Shown: piece by piece, positions 44,740-53,334 of the stretch
How positions within the stretch are numbered: the first letter of the stretch is position 1
How the letters are laid out: every line of letters starts with the position of its first letter
From: Stagonosporopsis chrysanthemi
Taxonomy: Eukaryota > Ascomycota > Dothideomycetes > Pleosporales > Didymellaceae
DNA length: 64,000 nucleotides
Direction of reading: 5' to 3'
NCBI GenBank assembly: GCA_022560025.1
Contig: JAFISE010000018.1
Coordinates: 230,775 to 294,774, forward strand
Notes under the pieces: model-generated
What the model saw: only the letters and a program-made list of their open reading frames with translations
Database searches by the model: none
What the model was told of the DNA's origin: nothing
Made by a program: the position numbers and the translations under genes

Positions 44740-46340
44740 ATGGTCATCGTTAAGTCGTTGACGGCGGTCGCCGCCTGCGCAGCTACCCTTGCAGATGCCG
44801 CAGCTCTGCTGCCTCGTGCTAACTCTACCAAAAAGCTTGTCACCTCAGTCAGTATACATATGGGTTCTTGCTATGAGACACCGCTAATGTCAATTCCAGG
44901 AGGCACTCAGGCATCTTCTTGACATCGACAACTTGTACGCAAAAGCCGAGCACCTACAGGAGATCGCCTACAGCACCGAAGGCAAGAACCGTGTCATTGG
45001 CAGCAAGGGTCACGAAGACACCGTTGCTTGGATCAAGGAAACCCTTGAGCAGTTCCCAGATTACTATACTGTGGAGCTCCAGGGAGTTCCGCTATTGGTC
45101 GGTGTGTCCGCAAACCTTACTGCGAACAACAAGACAATCGAAGTCTATCCCGTTACCCTTGCGCCTGAAGGTGATGTGTCGGGCCCACTCGTAGCCATCC
45201 CGAACCTGGGCTGTGAAGAGGTTTGTTGTCCAAAGATGAGAGTAGAATCGCGTTGACATGGTGCAGGCGGACTTTACCGAAGATTTGGCGGGCAAGGTCG
45301 CACTCATCAACCGTGGCACCTGTTCTTTTGGCGTGAAGGTGCAGCTTGCGGCTGCTAAAGGCGCCCTCGGTGTAGTCGCTTGGAACAACGGCGAAGGCAC
45401 GCTTGAAGGCTACTCGCTGCAGCTGTTCGAAGACCCTGCCAAACCTTACATTCCTGTTGGCGGTATTACCCTTGGTCAGGGTGAGTCACTGCTGGCTCAG
45501 CTTGAAGGAGGCGTTGATGTGAATGTTCACCTTACAACCGTCGTCCAAAACGCCACCAGCTACAACGTAATTGCGGAGACAATTGCAGGTGATCACGACA
45601 ACGTCATCCACGTCGGCGGCCACTCCGATTCGGTCACAGCAGGTCCAGGTATCAATGATAATGGCTCTGGTTCCATCTCGATCCTTGAAATCGCCATCCA
45701 GTTGACCAAATTTTCTGTCAACAATGCTGTCCGGTTCTCTTGGTGGACTGGTGAAGAGGCTGGATTGCTAGGCGCTGAGTACTACGTCAAGCAGCTTACG
45801 CAAGAGGAGAAGGACCGCATAAGATTGTTCCTCGATTTTGATATGATGGCCTCGCCCAACTACGCGATTCAGATCTACGACGGTGATGGTTCTGCGTACA
45901 ACTCCACAGGCCCTGCCGGCTCTGCTGAGGCTGAGCACGAGTTCGCCGCTTATTTTGATAACCTTGGCCTCAACCATACCGAAATCGAGTTCGATGGTCG
46001 CTCGGATTACGGCCCGTTCCTTGAGGCTGGTATCGCAGCTGGCGGTATCGCAGGTGGAGCCGAAGGCATCAAGACCCAGGAGGAATTTGAAATGTTTGGT
46101 GGAGGAGCAGGCGTCCCTTACGATGTCAATTACCATGAGGATGGTGACACTGTCAACAACCTCAACCTCGAAGCCTGGATTGAGTTTGCAAGGGCTATTG
46201 CGCATATGACCGCCACGTATGCGCGTAGCTGGGAGTCCATCCCACCAAGGAACGCAACAGCATCGGTGAAGAGGTCGGAGAAGTACAACGAGTACAAGCA
46301 GGCTTTCCAGCAGACCAAGAGATACCAGAAGTGGGTCTAG
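44740..46340 (+). CDS. Secreted M28 aminopeptidase with PA domain
   Basis: Three exons (44740-44847, 44900-45220, 45267-46340) with introns of 52 and 46 nt give 500 residues. A signal peptide (MVIVKSLTAVAACAATLADA) is followed by a short propeptide. A protease-associated domain comes next (VALINRGTCSFGVKVQLAAAK, about 150-230), then the M28 zinc peptidase domain. Di-zinc ligands are visible in HVGGHSDSV and GINDNGSG (His, Asp), the catalytic pair GEEAGLLGAEYY (Glu-Glu), LDFDMMA (Asp) and NYHEDGDT (His). This resembles yeast vacuolar aminopeptidase Y and secreted fungal leucine aminopeptidases, which trim N-terminal residues from peptides. Several NxT/S sites fit a glycosylated extracellular enzyme. 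Confidence 0.91.
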
Positions 46341-47015
46341 TGGTCCCGTAAGAGGGAGTAACGTAAAGTGGTAGATAACAGTAGAAGCGATGCGACGTTA
46401 CAGTAGGCATAGCGCGTGTTAGTCTGAAGCGGATCACCAGAGAGACCAGCAAGCCTCACCAGGTCGATGTTCAAGCTCACAATCTACTTTTCAATATTCA
46501 TAGTCAAGGATTGCGAAGCTGTTCCAATGTTGTGAACGTGCTTTCCAAATGAACAATGTCCCCGTGGTTACAACGGTCCTTACTTGTGCTCTTGTCATGT
46601 CTGCCGTGAAAGTGCTTCAAAAGAAGAAGACAGAAAAAAGAAAAAAAAAACCCTGTACGTGTTCTCGAGGGAGGCATAGTGGCTACGGCGTGGAGAGAGT
46701 GTGTGCTGATCTTGGACCCTGTCGGAGTTGCAGCCGCCTAAAGCCGGAAGGTCAAGCGCGGCCCGCATTGGCTGTTTGAGTCGTTTGCACAAGCCACCGC
46801 CCCAACTTTCTGGCCAGAAAGCACCGCCGTTTCGGACACACGACACGACCAGCACGCCTTCTCGAACTTCGCCGTCTTGCGACAGCCCATATCTTACGAA
46901 CCACGCTATATTCGTACGAATAAACCCAGCCTTCCGACCGCGGCAACGCATCTCCTGGCGCTCAGCACGCCCTACCTCGATCACAAAGCGGCGCAAACAC
47001 AAGAGAGTACACATT
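46341..47015. other. Intergenic region with 5' region of ARL1
   Basis: No gene was recognised. A short A-rich run lies near 46620-46650. Confidence 0.4.
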
Positions 47016-47808
47016 ATGGGCGGCTATATTTCCAAATTCTCGTCATTGATTTGGGCGAAGAAGGAGACCAGGATATTGATCTTGGGTCTTGTAAGGCTAT
47101 CAATACAACGAGACTTGGACTTGGACTGATAACCTACATAGGACAATGCTGGCAAGACGACCCTGCTGTACAGACTTAAGGTATGTCACAAGGCAATCAG
47201 CGCGACGCGTATAGCTACACGCTTCGATTCGGGGACTTCCACGGCCTACCGTTGGCATACTGACTTGCGGAACAGATTGGCGAGGTGGTCACAACAATAC
47301 CGACCATTGGATTCAACGTGGAGTCGGTGACATACAAGAACCTCAACTTCAATGTTTGGGTACGTTTCTCTGCCACACGAAGATACGGCCCAATCTAATA
47401 AGTTGCAGGACCTTGGAGGCCAGACCTCGATTCGTCCATACTGGCGATGCTATTACGCAAACACCGCTGCTGTTATTTTCGTTATCGACAGTACCGATAT
47501 CGATCGTTTATCGACCGCGTCAGAAGAGCTGTCAGCCATGCTGAATGAGGAGGAACTACGAGATGCTGCGCTGCTGGTCTTCGCAAACAAGCAAGATCAG
47601 CCTGGTGCTAAGGGCGCCGGTGAGATCAGCGAGGCGTTGAGGTTGGGTGAGCTTAAAGACCGCAATTGGAGTATTGTGGCGTGTAGTGCGGTAGACGGCC
47701 GGGGTGTAGATGAGGGTATGGATTGGCTTGTGGTGAGTACTGACTGACTGACTGACTCGTCAACTTTCTGCTGACTCAACACAGTCAAATGTGAACAACG
47801 ATAACTAG
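47016..47808 (+). CDS. ARL1: ADP-ribosylation factor-like GTPase Arl1
   Basis: Five exons (47016-47090, 47142-47180, 47276-47359, 47409-47732, 47785-47808) give 181 residues, the usual Arf-family length. Arl1 acts at the trans-Golgi, recruiting GRIP-domain golgins. Gly2 (MGGYISK) is the expected myristoylation site. The P-loop GLDNAGKTT is split by intron 1. Also visible are PTIGFNVE (switch I), WDLGGQTSIRPYW (split by intron 3), NKQD and CSAVDGRGV. The last exon encodes only SNVNNDN and the stop. All junctions are in phase 0. The fourth intron contains four TGAC units, each resembling the fungal CTGAC branch site. Confidence 0.93.
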
Positions 47809-48157
47809 TCCGCTGGCCGGCATTGTTTGTGAGATGATCGATTGAGTAATACCAGCACGGACTTTGAAGAGAAGGATTACCAGCATATCGGCGTCAGGCG
47901 TCCGAACTGTGAATACTATGGACAGCTAGCGGTTGGCTCGCGACACGACTACTGAATATATACCTCATCACGGATGCGGATGTTCATTCGCTTTAATTAC
48001 ACAGGCCTCGTGTTTCTATTACACCTTTAATTCACCCTTTCCTTAACCGCAGGTCCGTCGCTGAGGGTAGCTGCGACTAGCGCTGACGTCAGGGTCTGTG
48101 CTACTTTGAGTGGCTGGGTCCATCGATCCCATCCGAAGTGCTCTTGCTCACTACAGC
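47809..48157. other. Intergenic region
   Basis: It lies between ARL1 and the Zn2Cys6-type gene. Nothing was recognised. Confidence 0.4.
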
Positions 48158-49384
48158 ATGCCCCCATCGCGGTCCTTAAATCCACAAAGCCGGCAGAAAT
48201 CCTGCACTGAGTGTGTGAAAGCAAAACGAAGACGCGATACTGGCCAGCCACATTGTGCTCGATGCAGCAGACAACGCCTTCCCTGCACATATCCTGGGCG
48301 ACCCTTAGAGATCGCGAACTACCAGACAGACTTTAATAACACTACACTGTTCACACTACAGGATGCTAGCCTCGCATTGGATTCCGAAGTCCTGGACTTT
48401 CCCACATCGCTACATGAGCAAAGCCCCGGATTTGATGCCACCTTCGATATGATTTCAGGAAACTTGCTTGACCAGATGAGCAGCACCTTTACAGACAACG
48501 GGGATCATTTGGCTCTACACAGGTCTCATAGCGCAGCGAAGCTTTCAACCTATACATGGGCACATATCGATCCATCCTCCAAATTGAGGATTGGCTATGC
48601 GCTCGAGCAACTCAAGTTAGCACCCCAGATGATGGTTGCAAGCAACTCGACTTTGTGGTGTCACGCCATGTTCTACGACGAGGAGATGCCTAGATCTATG
48701 CAAGGCGCCTATGCTACTTGTGCGCTCTACATCGCCCGGAATGACGCAAACGCAGAATTTGTAAACCGACATGTTGCAAGCCTAGTAACCGAACTTGTAG
48801 CCATGTCGATACCGACATCTTCAACAGCTGTCATAGCACGAGCGCATGCCTTGATGTTGTATCAGACAATGCTCCTGTTCAGCGACAATTTACGATTCTT
48901 CAGCCTCGCCGAAGCTGTCGTTGACCATCTCGAGGAAGTTGGCTATGCACTGCTTGGTCTGAGTAGTCAGGAGACGGATTCACTTGATCCACTGCCGTTG
49001 TATCCGAGCGCGACAGCGCATGCAGCTTGGAAGTCTTTCATATTCCGCGAGACTTTACGCCGCACCGTCCTTTCGCTGTACCAGGTCCTTGCTCTCAGTC
49101 GTTTGCTTTTAGGGCGTTTGAATGAGTGTGCACCGAGCCTGTCACGAGATAACAACGTGATGCTCTCGGCGCCTTTATGGCGAGCAAAAAGTGCGTTCGA
49201 TTTCGCAGTGGCCTGGAATCAGAAACAGCATTTTCTGATTCATGGATTGGACTTCGCGGAATTTCTCACCAATGGCGGACCAGACGACATTGACGATTTC
49301 TCAAAGACGATGCTTGTGGCGTTACATGGCATAGATACTATGAAGGGTTGGTTCCACGAAAGAGGCGGCGCCTTGCGAGAGTAA
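48158..49384 (+). CDS. Zn2Cys6-type transcription factor lacking the third cysteine
   Basis: Single exon of 408 residues from the first in-frame ATG (MPPSRSLNPQSRQK). Near residue 16 there is a fungal binuclear zinc cluster, CTECVKAKRRRDTG then QPHCARCSRQRLPCTYPG. Spacing is canonical (C-x2-C-x6-x-x6-C-x2-C-x6-C), but the third ligand position is Arg (CGC) where Cys (TGC) is expected. The rest is mostly helical and resembles the middle region of fungal regulators, with no other domain. Five of six Cys could still bind some zinc, but DNA binding may be lost or changed. The neighbouring O-methyltransferase and SRPBCC genes would be natural targets; this is inferred from position only. Confidence 0.8.
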   Translation: MPPSRSLNPQSRQKSCTECVKAKRRRDTGQPHCARCSRQRLPCTYPGRPLEIANYQTDFNNTTLFTLQDASLALDSEVLDFPTSLHEQSPGFDATFDMISGNLLDQMSSTFTDNGDHLALHRSHSAAKLSTYTWAHIDPSSKLRIGYALEQLKLAPQMMVASNSTLWCHAMFYDEEMPRSMQGAYATCALYIARNDANAEFVNRHVASLVTELVAMSIPTSSTAVIARAHALMLYQTMLLFSDNLRFFSLAEAVVDHLEEVGYALLGLSSQETDSLDPLPLYPSATAHAAWKSFIFRETLRRTVLSLYQVLALSRLLLGRLNECAPSLSRDNNVMLSAPLWRAKSAFDFAVAWNQKQHFLIHGLDFAEFLTNGGPDDIDDFSKTMLVALHGIDTMKGWFHERGGALRE

Positions 49385-49831
49385 TCTCCTTCTCTGACGT
49401 TGACGCCCACCGGACCAACATCGGTACAAGCATCCAGCCTTAGTGAATACCTTCTCTCAGCACTGCATCAATCGCAGGTTTAGCCTGAGCGTGAATGATC
49501 GCGGACACATCCACAGGCGCAAGACAGGCTCTAGCTTTGGCTGCAACAGTTCCCGGGGTCCATCGCTTCCAAGACATCATCCTTAGAACAATCTGTGATC
49601 AGACATCCATGTTCCTAGAACGTTGTTCGTTCCTGTAGACATTCGTAAGCATATTGGCTAGAATACAATTTTTCAACCGCCCCACTCCGAACGAGTCCAC
49701 ACTTCTCAGCACGAAAAACATGAACTTGGAAGAAGACAGCACGGATATGAATTTCATGCAGCAAAACCGGCTGCCGCGTAAGGATATATATGCCCACGCA
49801 CAAGGAATGTTCATCTGTTTAATAAGCAACT
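49385..49831. other. Intergenic region upstream of tRNA-Arg
   Basis: No protein gene was recognised. Confidence 0.4.
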
Positions 49832-49967
49832 GGCCTAATGGCCCAATGGCAAGGCGCTTGACTACGATTCGCTCGAAATCAAGAGATTCCAGGTTGTAAG
49901 TAACACCGCGCTAGTGTATCAGCAAGTTCGATTTCTAACAGTTCCTCAGCGACCCCTGGTTAGGTCA
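49832..49967 (+). tRNA. tRNA-Arg(ACG) with two insertions, one spliceosomal-like in the T-loop
   Basis: A perfect cloverleaf appears once two inserts are removed. The acceptor is GGCCTAA (49832-49838) with TTAGGTC (49960-49966; one GU) and discriminator A. The D-arm is GCC/GGC with the A box TGGCCCAATGG. The anticodon stem is CTTGA/TCAAG with loop CTACGAA and anticodon ACG (49864-49866). The T-stem is CCAGG (49889-49893)/CCTGG (49955-49959) with loop TTCGACC. Insert 1 is a 10-nt canonical tRNA intron (49868-49877). Insert 2 is 54 nt (49896-49949) between T-loop bases 55 and 56, starting GTAAGT and ending CAG. The mature tRNA would be 72 nt. The normal B box is split by insert 2. A T6 run follows at 49978-49983. 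Whether the gene is functional or an interrupted relic is not known. Confidence 0.85.
49896..49949 (+). other. 54-nt spliceosomal-type intron inside the tRNA-Arg T-loop
   Basis: It begins GTAAGT (consensus 5' splice site), has CTAAC (49935-49939) as branch site and ends TTCCTCAG. Its last 16 bases, TAACAGTTCCTCAG preceded by TC, closely match the end of a genuine mRNA intron in the monooxygenase gene (CTAACAGTTACACAG). The insert contains AGTTCGATTTC (49925-49935), which resembles a Pol III B box and could replace the one it splits. Confidence 0.75.
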
Positions 49968-49977
49968 TAAAGACATC

Positions 49978-49983
49978 TTTTTT
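49978..49983 (+). terminator. Pol III T-run downstream of tRNA-Arg
   Basis: Six T residues start 11 nt after the discriminator base, as expected for Pol III termination. Confidence 0.7.
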
Positions 49984-50290
49984 GCTGGTAGTGTTTGCCG
50001 TGGTTCACCTCATTTCGGCGACTCGACGAACACGGTATAACTTTTGGCTGTCTGAAGGTGTCAACGAGACTTCTGGAGATCTCATGTATGTAGAATTCTC
50101 TATCTTGTATATCGAACAAACACATAGAGGTTTGAAGATGGAGCTTATTATGCTATGCTGATGCAACTCCAGAGCCCACGGTGGGTTTGAACTTCGTTGC
50201 GAATACAACGCCCACAATCATGAACGAGTGGCTCTATAGTACAATCCGCACTAGAGGTGCACGTTACACTCATAATGCCTCGAACCATGT
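49984..50290. other. Intergenic region downstream of tRNA-Arg
   Basis: It leads to the 3' end of the O-methyltransferase gene. Nothing was recognised. Confidence 0.4.
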
Positions 50291-51496
50291 TCAGCCTGAT
50301 TTTCTCTTCAGCACAGCAATGATAGCACTGTGCTTTCTCACATCATCGTATGTGTGCACCTCCTCAATCTGAAGTCCGGCGCTGCTCAAAAGAACTTCCC
50401 ATTCATCCCGGCTCCGCTCCTGACCTCCAAGCGAAGAAGACATTGTCAGATCCATAAATGCACACTGCCATGGCACCTTTGTGTCCGGCAAAACTACTTC
50501 ATCGATTACGATCCGCGACTTAGATGTCAAAGCAGGAACGACATTTTGGAGGATACGGACACTGTCCTCGTCGGTCCAGTCATGCAGAATGTGCCGGAGA
50601 TAATAGAACTTCGCACCACAGATAGGCTGCTGTGTGAAGAAGTCATGCTCCTGGAATTCAATGCCTTCGACTGTAGGAGCATGAACCAGGGTAGATGCAA
50701 CATCCTGAACCACGATTCGGCCTGAGTTGGGTGGCATTTGAGCTTTGAACGCTGCAGCCTGCTGTCCGAAGCCACCCCCAATATCGACGAGTAGCGCTGA
50801 GTCGTCGGCAGCTTGGAACCCACCTGTCTGATTGCTGATAGGGTAGGAATCAACCCAGCTGTGTGTTCGTTCGATCCGCATCGCATGACCGAGTGCTTTC
50901 ATTTGCTCAGGGTGCTGCTTCATCCACTCGAAAGGCGTCAGGTCAGTTTGTAGAGCCAGATGGAAGGGTAGATCTTTGTTGTCGGTCATATCTTGGTAGT
51001 TGTGTTCGCGGAGGTAGCGAGGCAGCGCTTGCGCAGTCAGAGCGTGTAGGCCGGTAACATGTGGAAAGGCGCCAGTGACATCAGGATGGGCAAGCGCCTG
51101 TGTGATGCGGTTGGCAGTGAATGTATCCTTGGCAGTCTCGACGATGAGACCGAAGGAAGCCATGGAGCGGAGCAGACGAGCGACCAATGTTGGCGATGCG
51201 TTGCTCTCAGCAAGAAGTTCTTGTAACTCAGTCGGGCTAGGATTATCACAAAGCTTCCCGAATACATTCAGATCTATACCAATCAAGATGAGGGCCCATT
51301 GCATATGCTGCTGTATTTCAGTGTTGATCCTAATACACCGTGATCCCGTGCTTACACCCGATCCTAGGCCCCATACGAGATCAAAATTGGATACAATCTC
51401 GCGCTGCACATCGCGCAGCTGCTCTTGAATATGTTGTCGTTCGGCCGCATCCGCACCGGCGTACACTTTACGTACTTGGTCCAGAATCGCATCCAT
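50291..51496 (-). CDS. SAM-dependent O-methyltransferase (fungal family 2 type)
   Basis: The frame is open for 401 codons, but a 45-nt in-frame intron (51311-51355, GTAAGC...ATACAG) is likely; splicing gives 386 residues (exons 51496-51356 and 51310-50291). An N-terminal winged-helix dimerisation region (about 55-150) precedes the Rossmann SAM domain with LLVDIGGGFGQQAAAF (SAM loop), the acidic VQDV, and the catalytic His in LRHILHDWTDEDS. This arrangement is typical of O-methyltransferases acting on aromatic or polyketide hydroxyls in fungal secondary metabolism. The catalytic residues are present, so it is likely active, unlike AflS-type relatives. It is convergent with the regulator gene and upstream of the SRPBCC gene. 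A TATAAA lies about 71 bp upstream of the ATG. Confidence 0.88.
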   Translation of the reverse strand: MDAILDQVRKVYAGADAAERQHIQEQLRDVQREIVSNFDLVWGLGSGVSTGSRCIRINTEIQQHMQWALILIGIDLNVFGKLCDNPSPTELQELLAESNASPTLVARLLRSMASFGLIVETAKDTFTANRITQALAHPDVTGAFPHVTGLHALTAQALPRYLREHNYQDMTDNKDLPFHLALQTDLTPFEWMKQHPEQMKALGHAMRIERTHSWVDSYPISNQTGGFQAADDSALLVDIGGGFGQQAAAFKAQMPPNSGRIVVQDVASTLVHAPTVEGIEFQEHDFFTQQPICGAKFYYLRHILHDWTDEDSVRILQNVVPALTSKSRIVIDEVVLPDTKVPWQCAFMDLTMSSSLGGQERSRDEWEVLLSSAGLQIEEVHTYDDVRKHSAIIAVLKRKSG

Positions 51497-51566
51497 GATT
51501 TATGCTGATACAGTGATGAGTTGAGAAAGTGTGGGTTACGAATGTTGCTCTGGCAATGCCCTGGGC

Positions 51567-51572
51567 TTTATA
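51567..51572 (-). promoter_or_regulatory. TATA box of the O-methyltransferase gene
   Basis: TATAAA on the minus strand, 71-76 bp upstream of the start codon at 51496. Confidence 0.5.
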
Positions 51573-51754
51573 GACGAGCACAGAAGTCATGTTCAAGGCA
51601 GCAACGTATAGCTAAACCCAGAAGCCTGTCGGCATTTGAGGTCAATTCAGTGATGATTCGCGAGGTTGAACAGCGAGATCGCCGGCAAAGACCGAGATGA
51701 CCGAAAACAACGACGCAGCAAATCTTCTCCCTCTCAAGCACCCACCTCAGGTTG

Positions 51755-52417
51755 CTATTGTCTTTGTATCCACTTGCTCTCGGAAAAAGCCTTCAGCTCT
51801 TCACACCATTCCTGAAACTTTCTGCTAAGTGTCTTCTTATACATGAAATTCACAGCGTGCGCCAGGACGCCGCCCATAACCTCCCACGTCCGTACTTCGC
51901 ATTGGTTCTGACCTCTGATGATGACTTCATGGAAACGTTCCGTGTTCAGGCCTTTGGCAAAAAAGTCGAGCTTGTCACCCTTCCACGCCACGCGATATAC
52001 GTTTGCGAGGTCTGTCGTGTAGACCAGAGATGTTTCAAGGGTTGCAGAGGAAATGTATGAAGATCTTGCTGAGGGCGTAGATATATCGCTGATGACCAAG
52101 TGCGTAGGTGTTTGATTGGAACCAGGGCCACCCATGACAGCAAAGAAAGTAAACTTGGTGCCCATCCTCAACACAGAGGACTTGCTGGCCGCTTCATTGC
52201 TGGAAGATGGAGCTGAGGAGGAGGGCTGCTCATCAATCACGACTTTGGGTACAAAAGTGCACCACTCTTGATAGGTTGAGGTGTCCAGCAAGATGTCGAA
52301 TACGAATGAGGCAGGCGCGTTTATGTGTGCTGAACCCGTTATCGCGAATACGCTCTCCTGCACAGATACTGTGGGGGTGGAGACGCCTTCTTTCGGCGGC
52401 CATGCACTTTCTGCCAT
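51755..52417 (-). CDS. SRPBCC-superfamily (START-like) protein
   Basis: Single exon of 220 residues, starting at ATG 52417 (MAESAWPPKEGVSTP). It shows the helix-grip pattern of the SRPBCC/polyketide-cyclase-like superfamily: SVFAITGSAHINAPASFVFD, then LLDTSTYQEWCTFVPKV, a Ser-rich insert, GTKFTFFAVMG, a central NVYRVAWKGDKLDFFAKGL, and a C-terminal helix (KKTLSRKFQEWCEELKAF). Such proteins hold hydrophobic ligands; fungal members are often uncharacterised, and some act near metabolite genes. It is on the same strand as, and 258 bp upstream of, the O-methyltransferase gene. The ligand is unknown. Confidence 0.8.
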   Translation of the reverse strand: MAESAWPPKEGVSTPTVSVQESVFAITGSAHINAPASFVFDILLDTSTYQEWCTFVPKVVIDEQPSSSAPSSSNEAASKSSVLRMGTKFTFFAVMGGPGSNQTPTHLVISDISTPSARSSYISSATLETSLVYTTDLANVYRVAWKGDKLDFFAKGLNTERFHEVIIRGQNQCEVRTWEVMGGVLAHAVNFMYKKTLSRKFQEWCEELKAFSESKWIQRQ

Positions 52418-53334
52418 TGCAGCGGCTGTACGCAAGACGCAGGTTAATTTCAAGGGCTAGTTGTGTGGTGACAGGTACTTGTTCCTCGCGACAAAGTAGT
52501 TTACTCTGGCTTGGGAGAGAAATGTACTATTCTCGACTACGTCATGTCATCTAGCCCCTCTCACCAACACGGCATTGACACGCCTTTCTTGGCTGTGAGC
52601 ACCTGCGCTCCACCCTGATTCCAAGAACCGCTCAACGCCCGTTCGAAGCCCGGGGCAGCATACAGACAATATCGATTCCCTGCTACCCTGTAGGTCCCTG
52701 ACTCAACGTGACTAGCAGCGTCTTCGTGCGGGTCGCCGAGAAGCCGGATGAGCCGACGTGTGGAATATTGCCGTGCTTTTGGATTCAAGAGCAATATACA
52801 TGATGTGTCATCAGCCTAATTGCGGTGCCACATGGTGGTCTCATCGGTAAGCAGGCAATACATGGGGAAGAGGCACCTGCAGCGCGGCGACGGAGCTGTA
52901 CAGTCTTTCCCTGCGGCGTGACCTGCAACGGCGTTATAGACGCATGGCAGCCCGCAGCAGCAAGACCGGTCGTCCAACCAAAACGTGTGAAGAGATGGGG
53001 CCGTTGGTTACCAATTCCCCACAGTAAGGAGATTTCTGGGGCTTCTTCTCCGGGTGATGCGGACCCCAGCCCCCAGAGCACAGCAATTCGATAGATTACC
53101 CGACTTCGGGACAACTAAGCTTCGAGTCCGGCGCTAGAAGCCACGAAAACGTGTGCTTGAATCGGCCCGGTGGCTTGCGCCTCTCTAAACAATGTTTCAA
53201 GTGCCGGCCAAGCATGCAAGCGCAATGAAAAAGGGACATTCGCGGGTTGTTGTACGCAAGGAAGAGGCCGAGTACATAAGTTACGTGCTCCCCGCAAGAT
53301 GTGACAATTGACCCTGCTCTTTCCTTGGACGACA
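52418..53334. other. Divergent intergenic region of 0.9 kb
   Basis: It lies between the SRPBCC and lactonase genes. Short frames only; nothing was recognised. Confidence 0.4.
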
